NCBI GenBank assembly: GCA_942493365.1
Contig: OW818697.1
Location: 496,001 to 560,000, forward strand
Direction of reading: 5' to 3'
Origin: UBA8949 sp942493365
GTDB lineage: Bacteria > Bacillota > Clostridia > Saccharofermentanales > UBA5734
Length of the DNA stretch: 64,000 nucleotides
Of this stretch, positions 42,801 through 50,815 are shown piece by piece (position 1 is the first letter of the stretch; every line of letters starts with the position of its first letter). Under the pieces are notes generated by a model. That model worked only from the letters and a program-made list of their open reading frames with translations. It was not told the origin of the DNA and did no database searches. Made by a program: the position numbers and the translations under genes.

Positions 42801-43577
42801 ATGCACGACATCACGAAGGAACAAATCTACGAAGCGATCAAAAACGATCGGTTTTGCCTCTTTGGGCAACCGAAATGGACGTTCGGCAAAAACACCTGCA
42901 ACACTTACGAAGTCTTCGTTGACTTGATGGTTTCGGAAGATCAGGAAAACATCAGGGCGTCAGAATTTATGCCTATCATCGAGGCCGATACCGACCTGAC
43001 GCTGGCCTTTGGCGATTGGTTTTTGAATCGCGCCTTCATGGATGGCGCCAAACTGATGAACAAACTGGGCATGAATCTGATTATCTCCATCAACCTGCTC
43101 GGGTTTCAGGCCAACCATCCCCGCTTCGCCGATCGCGTCAAAGCGCAACTGGAAAAAGAGCACGTCGAGAGCAGTCATATTCAATTTGAACTGAGCGAGG
43201 CGCAGCCGCTTGATAAAACGGGTATTGCCAATTTGATCCGCTTGCATGACGAAATGAAAATCGCGCTGGTGCTGGGGAATTTCGGCACCGGGCATTCTAA
43301 TGTTGACCTGCTGCGTCATATCCCCTTTGACATGCTGGAACTGAGCAAGGAATTCACTGCCGGCATTACCAACTACGAACGCGAACTTAAAATCATGGTC
43401 GCCGTGTTGCAAATGGCTCAGGTCCTGGACATTACCGTTTGCGCCAAGGGAATTGAAACGATGGAACAGATGGAACTGCTTGAAGACGCTGGTTTCAATA
43501 AAGGACAGGGCTACCTGATCGGCCGCCCGATGCCAATGGACGAACTTGAAGAGTACGTGCGCAAATACGCAGCCTGA
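42801..43577 (+). CDS. Degenerate EAL-domain protein, probably catalytically inactive
   Basis: The 258-residue protein is a stand-alone EAL fold. Position by position the catalytic motifs are altered: EAL reads EVFVDL, the DDFGTG loop reads LGNFGTG (both metal aspartates lost), and AEGVE reads AKGIET. Structural signatures remain (SINLLGFQ, FELSEAQ, GQGYLIGRPM). Such proteins usually bind cyclic di-GMP or protein partners without hydrolysing it. GGGGGTG lies before the ATG. It stands alone between the phosphatase and ZIP genes; the intact GGDEF-EAL protein is far upstream. Confidence 0.85.
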   Translation: MHDITKEQIYEAIKNDRFCLFGQPKWTFGKNTCNTYEVFVDLMVSEDQENIRASEFMPIIEADTDLTLAFGDWFLNRAFMDGAKLMNKLGMNLIISINLLGFQANHPRFADRVKAQLEKEHVESSHIQFELSEAQPLDKTGIANLIRLHDEMKIALVLGNFGTGHSNVDLLRHIPFDMLELSKEFTAGITNYERELKIMVAVLQMAQVLDITVCAKGIETMEQMELLEDAGFNKGQGYLIGRPMPMDELEEYVRKYAA

Positions 43578-43598
43578 ACCATCGTAAGGAGGGATTAG

Positions 43599-44390
43599 AT
43601 GCTGAAAGATCAAAGCCCGATCCTGTTGGCCTTGCTGGCTGGTCTCTTTACTTGGGGTGTCACGGCTCTGGGAGCTGCCATGGTCTTTTTCTTCAAAAGC
43701 ATCAATCGGCGCGTGCTCGATGCCATGATGGGTTTTGCGGGCGGTGTCATGATTGCGGCCGCCTTCTGGTCGCTGCTGCTGCCAGCGGTCGAAATGCAGC
43801 CTGCCGGCTCGGCGACGTGGCTGCCGGTGACGATCGGCTTTCTGGCCGGCGGCGCCTTCCTGTTTGTCGCTGACAAACTCACGCCGCACCTGCACATTAT
43901 GCCGGGAGCAACGCCGGAAGGCATACCAACGCGCATGAAACGCAGCATTCTCATGGTCTTGGCCATTACGCTGCATAATATCCCGGAGGGCTTGTCCTTT
44001 GGCGTGGCCTTCGGTTCGATCGGGCAGGATCCGGGCCAGTTTACGGCGGCCATGGTTTTGGCGCTGGGCATTGGCCTGCAAAATTTCCCCGAAGGCGCTG
44101 CGGTCTCGATCCCCCTGCGCCGCGAGGGGATGTCGCGCAGCAAAAGCTTTTTCTACGGACAGGCCTCGGGCATTGTTGAACCGATTGCGGCGGTGCTCGG
44201 TGCCATGCTGGCGCTCAGCGTGAGCAGCCTGCTGCCTTATGCGCTGGCCTTTGCTGCCGGTGCCATGATTTTCGTTGTCGTCGAGGAAATGATCCCCGAG
44301 TCGCAGGAAATCAATCACCAGCATCTTTCAACCTTGGGCACCATGGTGGGGTTTGCGCTGATGACGCTTTTGGATGTGGCGCTGAGCTAA
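43599..44390 (+). CDS. ZIP family metal transporter
   Basis: The 263-residue protein has eight predicted membrane helices with the ZIP/GufA signatures in helices four and five: TLHNIPEGLSFGVAFG near residue 125 and LQNFPEGAAVSIPL near residue 162, whose His, Asn, Pro and Glu form the metal site. ZIP carriers bring zinc or other divalent cations into the cytoplasm. GGAGGG precedes the ATG. The upstream EAL gene ends 21 bases earlier, so they may share a transcript. No metal regulator site was recognised. Confidence 0.93.
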   Translation: MLKDQSPILLALLAGLFTWGVTALGAAMVFFFKSINRRVLDAMMGFAGGVMIAAAFWSLLLPAVEMQPAGSATWLPVTIGFLAGGAFLFVADKLTPHLHIMPGATPEGIPTRMKRSILMVLAITLHNIPEGLSFGVAFGSIGQDPGQFTAAMVLALGIGLQNFPEGAAVSIPLRREGMSRSKSFFYGQASGIVEPIAAVLGAMLALSVSSLLPYALAFAAGAMIFVVVEEMIPESQEINHQHLSTLGTMVGFALMTLLDVALS

Positions 44391-44425
44391 GTAATGTTGA
44401 ACCAAATTCACCCTGAGGAGGCGAA

Positions 44426-44977
44426 ATGTTAGCACTCTATTTGTCGCTGATCCAAGATGAAGAATCCCAGAGTTTTTTCGAAGAAATCTACCATCAGCAT
44501 CGTTTCACCATGCTGGCCGTCGCTGTCAAAATTCTCGAAGATCGCTATCTCGCCGAGGATGCTGTGCACGACGCCTTTTTGCGGATCCTCAAACACTTGG
44601 ACAAATTGCGTCAATTTGAATGTAACAAAATCCGGGCCTACGTCGTTATCATTGTAAGGAACATCGCCCTGGATCAGCTGCGCAAGCAAAAGCGGCTGGC
44701 CGAGTCCGATCTGGCCGATTTTGGCGAAACCTTGCGCGATGATCGCTTGAACCCCGAACAAACCGCCCAGGATCGCGAGATGACACGGGTCGTGCTGGCG
44801 GCTGTGCGCGACCTGAACAAACCCTTTGTCGACGCCCTGACGCTTAAACTGATCTACGGTTTTGACAATCGAGAAATTTCGAATTTGTTGCGAATTTCCG
44901 AAGCCAACGTGCGCGTTCGGATTCACCGGGGCCGGGAGCATCTGATGAAAGTTTTGTCAAAGGATGAGCCGATATGA
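44426..44977 (+). CDS. ECF-type RNA polymerase sigma factor
   Basis: The 183-residue protein has sigma region 2 (about residues 15-85; FFEEIYHQHRFTMLAVAVKIL, YLAEDAVHDAFLRILKH) and region 4 (about 125-178; FDNREISNLLRISEANVRVRIHRGREHL), the usual two-domain ECF layout. GAGGAGG precedes the ATG at 44426. The stop overlaps the ATG of the next gene, a membrane protein with the layout of an anti-sigma factor. The target promoters likely include this cluster. Confidence 0.93.
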   Translation: MLALYLSLIQDEESQSFFEEIYHQHRFTMLAVAVKILEDRYLAEDAVHDAFLRILKHLDKLRQFECNKIRAYVVIIVRNIALDQLRKQKRLAESDLADFGETLRDDRLNPEQTAQDREMTRVVLAAVRDLNKPFVDALTLKLIYGFDNREISNLLRISEANVRVRIHRGREHLMKVLSKDEPI

Positions 44978-45654
44978 TGGAGCATGATGACCTGTTCGTC
45001 CAGTATCTGGATCGCAATATCTTGCTGGAAACTTCAGCGCTGCCCGCAGAAGCCGAGCTGAAGGGCGTATATTCGTTTTCGCAAACCTTTGAAAAGCGAA
45101 TGGAAAAACTTTTCCAAAAAGCGCGACGGCATGCACCGCAGCCGCTGCAAAACAATCCGCCGCGCCGAGCGTTTAAGCGCTTGGTGCTTGTGGCGATTAT
45201 CTTGGCTATCCTTGTCACGATGGTCATCATAGCCATTGGTCGGGAAAATATCCGTGGCTTCTTTGTAGAGGTTTTTGAAGATTTCTCAAATCTTGTCTTT
45301 ACTGAAACAACCGCAAATCCTGACGAAACAACCACCAAAACCATCGAACCCGAAGATTTGAAGCTGCCTGCGGGCTATTCCGAGGTTAGTCGCAGCGAGT
45401 CGAGCTTCTATCAGGAAGTATTTTATAAGAATGATGCTGGAGAAATATTTTCTTTCTTTAAATCACCCGCAGATTCTATGACGTTTCAAATATATATTGA
45501 AGGAAACGAACCCGAATTTGTTTTGATTCGCCATAAAGAGGCAATCTACTATTCAAAATCTGGAATGCAAAATTTAATTTGGGTAGAAAATGGATATACA
45601 ATTCACTTATGCGGAATTATTTCAAAAGATGATTTGCTTAAAATGGTAAAGTAA
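44974..45654 (+). CDS. Probable membrane anti-sigma factor (DUF4367-like)
   Basis: The 226-residue protein overlaps the sigma gene by four bases. A cytoplasmic N-terminal segment (about 1-65) would bind the sigma factor, one membrane helix follows (about 68-88), and the extracytoplasmic part (LPAGYSEVSRSESSFYQEVFYKNDAGEIFSF broken by short turns in a beta-rich pattern; ends NGYTIHLCGIISKDDLLKM) resembles DUF4367 sensor domains. The second half of the gene is distinctly AT-rich. What signal releases the sigma factor is unknown. Confidence 0.8.
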   Translation: MMEHDDLFVQYLDRNILLETSALPAEAELKGVYSFSQTFEKRMEKLFQKARRHAPQPLQNNPPRRAFKRLVLVAIILAILVTMVIIAIGRENIRGFFVEVFEDFSNLVFTETTANPDETTTKTIEPEDLKLPAGYSEVSRSESSFYQEVFYKNDAGEIFSFFKSPADSMTFQIYIEGNEPEFVLIRHKEAIYYSKSGMQNLIWVENGYTIHLCGIISKDDLLKMVK

Positions 45655-45756
45655 AAACCCACATAATGATGTAACAGAAAACCTGCTTGATTCGTTATTC
45701 TTATATCGACACTTTGTTAAAAGTGTTGAAAGAAGACAGAAGAGAGGATTATTTCA

Positions 45757-46197
45757 ATGTTCAAAAAGATTATTGTAGCCAATTTACTAATCATTTTACT
45801 CAATTACATTCTTGGGAATCCAGTAATGTCTATGGAATCAAAAATAGTTCCTTCGACAAAACCTTTAAGAAGCTCAACGACAAATCCAATAATTGATACC
45901 ACTTTCACATCCCTGACAATTGCCTCTGACGGTCGTGCTACATCGTTTGCTCGGATCACCGGCGCCCCGGACATTACCGATCAGGTCCGTATTTTTCTTT
46001 ACCTCGAAACCTATCAAAAAGGAGCGTGGACACCCATAGCGGTGTGGACGCAAAGTTACGGAGGTTATTTTGGCAGTTTGACTGGCATCGCATTTTTGCC
46101 GTCGAGCGGCTATTATCGAACCCGCACCAATTTCTATGCTTACAGCGGGCCAACAATCGATCAAACGATTGCGTACAGCGGTACGGTTCGCTACTAA
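45757..46197 (+). CDS. Small secreted beta-rich protein (DUF6147-like)
   Basis: The 146-residue protein starts at the ATG at 45757, preceded by AGAGAGGA. It has a signal peptide (about 1-25), then a beta-rich domain with two structural cues: DQVRIFLYLETYQKGAWTP and SSGYYRTRTNFYAY, which resemble DUF6147, an uncharacterised family of small exported proteins in Bacillota. It lies in the sigma/anti-sigma cluster, so it is a reasonable candidate for a regulon member. The gene start is AT-rich. Confidence 0.65.
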   Translation: MFKKIIVANLLIILLNYILGNPVMSMESKIVPSTKPLRSSTTNPIIDTTFTSLTIASDGRATSFARITGAPDITDQVRIFLYLETYQKGAWTPIAVWTQSYGGYFGSLTGIAFLPSSGYYRTRTNFYAYSGPTIDQTIAYSGTVRY

Positions 46198-46225
46198 ATG
46201 TCGAAGGACTTATTGGAGGGCAAAG

Positions 46226-46894
46226 ATGAAGCTCACCTTTGAAAATATCAGCCATAAAATTGGTCGAAAAATCGTGCTTGATCAAATTGATTTGGTATTG
46301 AAAACAGGGGTTCACGGGCTTTTGGGGCCGGATGGAGGCGGTAAGACAACATTGATCAACATCATGGTTCGCCTGCTCGAGCCAACATGCGGTCAGGTGC
46401 TATTTAACGACCAGCCGATCAAAAAAATGAAGGCAGACTACATCAAAAAACTTGGTTATCTGCCGCAGCACCCCTGCTTTTTCTCCGGGTTCACACCCAG
46501 AGAACTTCTGGCTTTTCACTGCCGAGTCCAAGGGCTGACCGAACAAAACAGTCGCCAGCGCATTCGAGAATTAATGGAAAGGGTTGGCTTGGGCGTGTTT
46601 GCTGATCAAAAAATCAGCAGCTTGATGAGCAGCATGCGTCAGCGCCTCGGCATGGCCCAAGCCTTGATCAATGAACCAGCTATCCTGGTTCTTGACGAAC
46701 CGATGACCGGCTTGGAGCGCGCTGAAAGCATAGAATTCAAAAAACTGATCGCCAGCGTTGCGGCCAATCGCATTGTGCTGATCGCGACACCGGAGGCATC
46801 TGACCTGGAAGGCTTGACAGATCAAGTATGGCTGATCAGAAACGGACAGATCGTTACCAAGAAGCAGCATCAGTTTGTCAATGCCGGCGCCTGA
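46226..46894 (+). CDS. ABC transporter ATP-binding protein with degenerate motifs
   Basis: The 222-residue protein is a single nucleotide-binding domain. Walker A GPDGGGKTT (residues 34-42) and Walker B ILVLDEPMTGL (near 152-162) are good. The signature motif, normally LSGGQ, reads LMSSMRQ, and the switch histidine region reads IATPEASD. No permease gene accompanies it; enolase, on the opposite strand, comes next. It may act as a regulator or pair with a distant permease. Start ATG at 46226 with TGGAGGG upstream. Its last two thirds overlap the antisense tail of the enolase frame. Confidence 0.85.
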   Translation: MKLTFENISHKIGRKIVLDQIDLVLKTGVHGLLGPDGGGKTTLINIMVRLLEPTCGQVLFNDQPIKKMKADYIKKLGYLPQHPCFFSGFTPRELLAFHCRVQGLTEQNSRQRIRELMERVGLGVFADQKISSLMSSMRQRLGMAQALINEPAILVLDEPMTGLERAESIEFKKLIASVAANRIVLIATPEASDLEGLTDQVWLIRNGQIVTKKQHQFVNAGA

Positions 46895-48202
46895 ATCTTC
46901 AAGCAAAGGATTCTTGTATTCCGCCGCCGCGCCCAGGGCTTCCTCGATGCGCAGCAGTTGGTTGTATTTGGCGACGCGGTCGGTTCGTGACGGCGCGCCA
47001 GTCTTGATCTGCCCCGCATTGTTGGCCACAGCGATGTCAGCGATGGTGACATCCTCGGTTTCGCCCGAGCGGTGCGAGACCACGGCGGTCCAGCCATTTT
47101 GAACGGTCATTTGAATCGCCTCGAGCGTCTCGGTCAGCGTCCCGATTTGATTGGGCTTAATCAGAACGGAGTTGCTGACGTTTTGGCTGATGCCTTTGCG
47201 AATGCGCTGGGTATTGGTGACAAACAAATCGTCACCGACCAGCTGAATTTTGCTGCCGAGTCGATCAGTCAGCTGTTTCCAGCCGTCCCAGTCATCTTCG
47301 GCCAGGCCATCCTCAAGGGATACAATCGGATAACGATCAGCCAGTTCGGCCCAATAGTCAATCATCTCGTCACGAGTCTTCAAAATGCCTGATTTCCAGA
47401 ACAAATACTGCCCAGGTTTGCCGGCCTTAGCCGCTTCGTCGAATAACTCCGTAGCGGCTGCGTCCATGGCGATGCCAAAATCAATACCGGGTCGGAATCC
47501 AGCAGTGCTAATCGCCTCAACAATAAATTTCAGGGCTTGTTCATCGCTGTCGAAGTTGGGCGCAAAGCCGCCCTCATCACCGACTGCGGTGGCGAAACCG
47601 CCGGCTTTAAGAATTTTTTTCAGGGTCTGAAAAACCTCGATGCTCCACTGAAGCGCCTCGCGGAAACTGCCGGCCCCAATGGGCATGATCATGAATTCCT
47701 GGAGATTGATGCTGTTGTCGGCGTGCTTGCCGCCGTTGATGATATTCATCATCGGCACGGGCAAAATGTGGGCATTGACGCCGCCGAGGTACTTAAAAAG
47801 CTCGATGCCTAGGGTTGCCGCAGCAGCCTTGGCGCTGGCCAGCGAAACGGCCAGGATGGCATTGGCACCAAGACGCCCTTTGTTTTCGGTACCATCCAGT
47901 TCGATCATCAGATGATCCAGACCGTGTTGGTCAAATACATTAAACCCGGTCAGGGCTGGCGCGATGATCTCATTAATATTGAAGACCGCCTTGCGCACAC
48001 CCTTGCCAAAATAGCGGCCGGGCTCATCGTCGCGCAATTCGACGGCTTCAAAAGCACCAGTCGATGCGCCCGAAGGCACGGCAGCTCGGCCGAAAAATCC
48101 ATCCAACGTCTCAACTTCGGCCTCGACCGTGGGATTGCCGCGTGAATCAATAATCTCTCTGGCCCAGATATGGGTTATCAACTGTTCATTGGTCATCATC
48201 AT
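46571..48202 (-). CDS. eno: Enolase with an unusual antisense-derived C-terminal tail
   Basis: Residues 1 to about 432 are a normal enolase converting 2-phosphoglycerate to phosphoenolpyruvate: AREIIDSRGNPTVEAEV at the start, GASTGAFEAVELRD, SLEDGLAEDDWDGW near residue 300, LIKPNQIGTLTETL near 350 and SHRSGETEDVTIADIAV near 382. Enolases usually end soon after the RIEEALGAAAEY helix seen here, but no stop occurs and the frame continues about 107 residues, entirely antisense to the convergent ABC gene. The tail is rich in Cys, His and Gln and has no domain I recognise. GGGAGG precedes three consecutive ATGs at 48202, 48199 and 48196. Confidence 0.93.
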   Translation of the reverse strand: MMMTNEQLITHIWAREIIDSRGNPTVEAEVETLDGFFGRAAVPSGASTGAFEAVELRDDEPGRYFGKGVRKAVFNINEIIAPALTGFNVFDQHGLDHLMIELDGTENKGRLGANAILAVSLASAKAAAATLGIELFKYLGGVNAHILPVPMMNIINGGKHADNSINLQEFMIMPIGAGSFREALQWSIEVFQTLKKILKAGGFATAVGDEGGFAPNFDSDEQALKFIVEAISTAGFRPGIDFGIAMDAAATELFDEAAKAGKPGQYLFWKSGILKTRDEMIDYWAELADRYPIVSLEDGLAEDDWDGWKQLTDRLGSKIQLVGDDLFVTNTQRIRKGISQNVSNSVLIKPNQIGTLTETLEAIQMTVQNGWTAVVSHRSGETEDVTIADIAVANNAGQIKTGAPSRTDRVAKYNQLLRIEEALGAAAEYKNPLLEDSGAGIDKLMLLLGNDLSVSDQPYLICQAFQVRCLRCRDQHNAIGRNAGDQFFEFYAFSALQAGHRFVKNQDSWFIDQGLGHAEALTHAAHQAADFLISKHAQANPFH

Positions 48203-48292
48203 TCGCCTCCCTTGGGATACAAATCAATTATGAACGCAAATTGCCGTTTGTTCTGTAACGTTAGATGCAATTGGCAAATATTTTGTCTGGGC

Positions 48293-48321
48293 TTGTACAA
48301 ACACAAAATGTAGTGTATATT
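48293..48321 (+). promoter_or_regulatory. Predicted promoter of the PAQR gene
   Basis: TTGTAC (48293-48298) and TATATT (48316-48321), spacer 17, in the AT-rich divergent gap with enolase. Confidence 0.45.
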
Positions 48322-48380
48322 ATTAGATATAGTATTGATTATTATGTGTAGATATAACCAATATAACAAGGAGATCATTA

Positions 48381-49049
48381 ATGGAACAAGTTCGAAGCAT
48401 GGAACATTTTCAATCGCGGCAAGAAGAACGCTACAATTCCATCACACACGGCCTGATGGGGTTGTTGGTTGTGCTGGCATTGCCCTTTGCTGTTGGGCAT
48501 ATCTATCGTACCATTGCCGCGATGCCCATGGTGGCGGCCGTCAGTGTCGCTGTTTTTGGCACGTGTCTGATCCTGATGTTTGGCACGTCGGCTATTTACC
48601 ACGGTCTGCCGGCTGAAAGCCGCTTCAAGCAGCTGTTTCATCGTCTCGATCACATGGCGATTTATTTCGCGATCGCGGGCAGTTACACCCCACTGGCCCT
48701 GGTCGTCATCGGCGGCACAGCCGGCCTGACGATGTTTCTGGTCGAGTGGGCTTTGGTGCTGGCCGGAGTGCTCTTCAAGATACTGGCTTTCCCGAAAAGC
48801 AAATTTGTTTCAATTCTATCGACAACCCTCTACCTGCTCATGGGCTGGGTCATGGTCATTTTCCTGCCGACCTTCTTCATCCAGGCCAGTTTGGCCTGCG
48901 GCGTTTTGATTATCGCCGGGGGTGTCATGTACTCTGGCGGGATCATCTTCTTTGCGCTGAAACGGAACTTCTCACACGTGATCTGGCACCTGTTTGTGAA
49001 CGCCGGCGCCCTCTGCCACTTTCTGGCTATCGTGCTTTTTTTGAATTAA
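48381..49049 (+). CDS. Hemolysin III/PAQR family membrane protein
   Basis: The 222-residue protein has seven predicted membrane helices and the PAQR metal-site motifs: MFGTSAIYHGLP near residue 74, HRLDHMAIYFAIAGSYTPLAL near 94, and the late HVIWHLFVNAGALCHF. Family members (YqfA/HlyIII) are linked to membrane-fluidity sensing or ceramidase-like hydrolysis in eukaryotic relatives; bacterial function is unclear. AAGGAG precedes the ATG. It is followed by copy 3 of the long hairpin repeat. Confidence 0.9.
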   Translation: MEQVRSMEHFQSRQEERYNSITHGLMGLLVVLALPFAVGHIYRTIAAMPMVAAVSVAVFGTCLILMFGTSAIYHGLPAESRFKQLFHRLDHMAIYFAIAGSYTPLALVVIGGTAGLTMFLVEWALVLAGVLFKILAFPKSKFVSILSTTLYLLMGWVMVIFLPTFFIQASLACGVLIIAGGVMYSGGIIFFALKRNFSHVIWHLFVNAGALCHFLAIVLFLN

Positions 49050-49065
49050 CCCCTTCCTGCCGTCG

Positions 49066-49228
49066 TTAGAGGATTTCCAGTGATCCAGCCAATCCATGCA
49101 GTAATAGAGCCAATCCGGAATTCCGGCCGCGCGAATCCGCAGGACGAAGTCCGAGGACCCTGAGCGCGGAGGAATTGCCGGATTGGCTCTATTACTGGAA
49201 ATCCCTTATTGACTTTTAGCTCCTCTAA
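49066..49228. repeat. Long hairpin repeat, copy 3 (inverted orientation)
   Basis: Arms GGATTTCCAGT...AATAGAGCCAATCCGG (left) and their complement at 49171-49204 enclose a core at about 49119-49169. The left arm carries an extra segment of about 20 bases (around 49082-49101) that partly duplicates the arm (CAGCCAATCC). An outer TTAGAGG/CCTCTAA pair (49066-49072 with 49222-49228) may extend the stem. Read on the minus strand the core is CGCTCA, GGGTCCTCG, a GAC-TTC-GTC mini-hairpin, CTGCGGA, TCGC, matching copies 1 and 2. Confidence 0.75.
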
Positions 49229-49278
49229 ACCGATACTTTTCTTAACCGTTGTACCCATTTTTACGGCCGGAGGACGCC

Positions 49279-50202
49279 ATGCCAATCAAGATCCCCGACA
49301 ATTTGCCCGCCACCGAAATTCTCGAAAAAGAGAATGTTTTTGTCATGTACGAAAACCGGGCCTACAAACAGGACATCCGCCCGCTGCGCATCCTGCTGCT
49401 CAATCTAATGCCAACCAAAGTCGTGACCGAGACCCAGCTGCTGCGCTTGCTGGGCAACTCATCGATTCAGGTTGAGGTCGATTTCATCTATACCGCGAGC
49501 TATAACCCGCGCAACATTTCGACCGACCACCTGATCAAGTTTTACGAGACCTTCGATCAGGTCCGCGACCGCCGCTATGACGGTATGATCATCACCGGCG
49601 CGCCGGTTGAACAGATGCCCTTCGAAGAGGTCACCTACTGGCCCGAACTCTGTGAGATTATGGCCTGGAGCAAATCCCACGTCTATTCGACCCTGCACAT
49701 CTGCTGGGGCGCGCAGGCCGGCCTTTACTACCATTATGGCATTCCCAAATACGATCTGACGGCCAAGATGTTCGGCGTCTTCCCGCACAGCAACAGCTGG
49801 ACGCGGCCGGTCAAGCTGTTCCGCGGCTTTGACGACGTCTTTTATGTGCCGCATTCGCGCTACACCGAAGTGCGCCGCGATGATCTGGAAAAGGTTACCA
49901 GCCTGCGAATATTATCCGAATCCGAAATCTCCGGCGTCTATGCTGTCTCCGACTTGCTCGGCCGCCAGATCTTTCTGACCGGTCACTCCGAATACGACCC
50001 GGAAACCTTGATGAACGAATACGAGCGCGACATCGAGCGGGGCTTGCCAATCGATATTCCGCAGTGTTATTTTGAAAATGATGACCCGACCAAACCCCCA
50101 ATTGTCCGTTGGCGCAGCGCCGCCTACCTGCTCTTTGCCAACTGGCTCAACTACTATGTCTATCAGGAGACCCCGTTTGATCTGTCAGCCATTCATGACT
50201 GA
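49279..50202 (+). CDS. metA: Homoserine O-acyltransferase (MetA)
   Basis: MetA (307 residues) acylates homoserine from acetyl- or succinyl-CoA, starting methionine synthesis. The start is the ATG at 49279, six bases after GGAGG. Motifs: MPIKIPDNLPATEIL at the N-terminus, LLLNLMPTKVVTETQLLRLL, the nucleophile cysteine in HICWGAQAGLYYHYG near residue 141, and HSEYD near residue 236 with the catalytic histidine and glutamate. Whether acetyl- or succinyl-CoA is used cannot be settled by eye. I see no S-box riboswitch upstream; instead the upstream region holds the long hairpin repeat. Confidence 0.95.
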   Translation: MPIKIPDNLPATEILEKENVFVMYENRAYKQDIRPLRILLLNLMPTKVVTETQLLRLLGNSSIQVEVDFIYTASYNPRNISTDHLIKFYETFDQVRDRRYDGMIITGAPVEQMPFEEVTYWPELCEIMAWSKSHVYSTLHICWGAQAGLYYHYGIPKYDLTAKMFGVFPHSNSWTRPVKLFRGFDDVFYVPHSRYTEVRRDDLEKVTSLRILSESEISGVYAVSDLLGRQIFLTGHSEYDPETLMNEYERDIERGLPIDIPQCYFENDDPTKPPIVRWRSAAYLLFANWLNYYVYQETPFDLSAIHD

Positions 50203-50330
50203 TGCGACCGTGCGAATGACCATGTAACGCGGGTTACTGCTGAATCTGCCGATCCCAGTTATTCTACAACTGTACATGAAACAATCGCCGATCAGCACCT
50301 GTGCGCCCGGCAACTTTTGGAGGGATTACC

Positions 50331-50648
50331 ATGGCCTTGACGATTAAGTCCGCAAATTTTGATGAACTGGTGATGAAAAGTGACAAGCCCGTGCTGCTCG
50401 ACTTTTGGGCTGTCTGGTGCGGCCCCTGCCGCATGGTCGCGCCGACCGTCGACAAGCTGGCCGAAGATTTCAAGGATCGAGCCATCATTGGCAAGATCAA
50501 TGTCGATGAAGAGCCGGACCTGGCGGAGCAGTTTAAAGTTTTGAGCATTCCCACCCTCTATATTCTCAAAAACGGCGCTGTCGTCGAGCGCATGGTCGGG
50601 GCCAGACCGTATGCCGAATTGGCGGCGATTCTCGAAAAGCACATCTGA
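50331..50648 (+). CDS. trxA: Thioredoxin
   Basis: The 105-residue thioredoxin has the redox motif WCGPC (residues 29-33) inside VLLDFWAVWCGPCRMVAP, the cis-proline in SIPTLYILKNG near residue 74, and a normal length. The start is the ATG at 50331 following TGGAGGG. It would keep cytoplasmic thiols reduced and can supply electrons to the class II ribonucleotide reductase encoded upstream. A terminator follows. The 128-base gap before it holds no gene or clear promoter that I can see. Confidence 0.96.
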   Translation: MALTIKSANFDELVMKSDKPVLLDFWAVWCGPCRMVAPTVDKLAEDFKDRAIIGKINVDEEPDLAEQFKVLSIPTLYILKNGAVVERMVGARPYAELAAILEKHI

Positions 50649-50675
50649 TTGATCCTGCGCCTTAAATGCAAAAGA

Positions 50676-50703
50676 ATGCTCGTCCGCAGGGGCGAGTATT
50701 TTT
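50676..50703 (+). terminator. Thioredoxin gene terminator
   Basis: ATGCTCG...CGAGTAT stem (50676-50699) with one G-T pair around a GC-rich loop, then TTTTT. Confidence 0.7.
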
Positions 50704-50815
50704 ATTGCCGCAAAGGCAAAGGGCACTAGGCATTGCGCCGAATAAATGCTATAGTCGAAATAATAATTTCTCGTTCATCAAACCGCGATTCTAAAAAAAG
50801 AGAAAGGTCTGACAG

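Noticed and set aside
42960..44324. 454-codon minus-strand open frame across the EAL and ZIP genes
   Set aside because: Antisense to two clear genes and full of His/Gln/Arg low-complexity stretches.
49050..49278. SAM riboswitch upstream of metA
   Set aside because: No S-box consensus; the space is taken by the long hairpin repeat.
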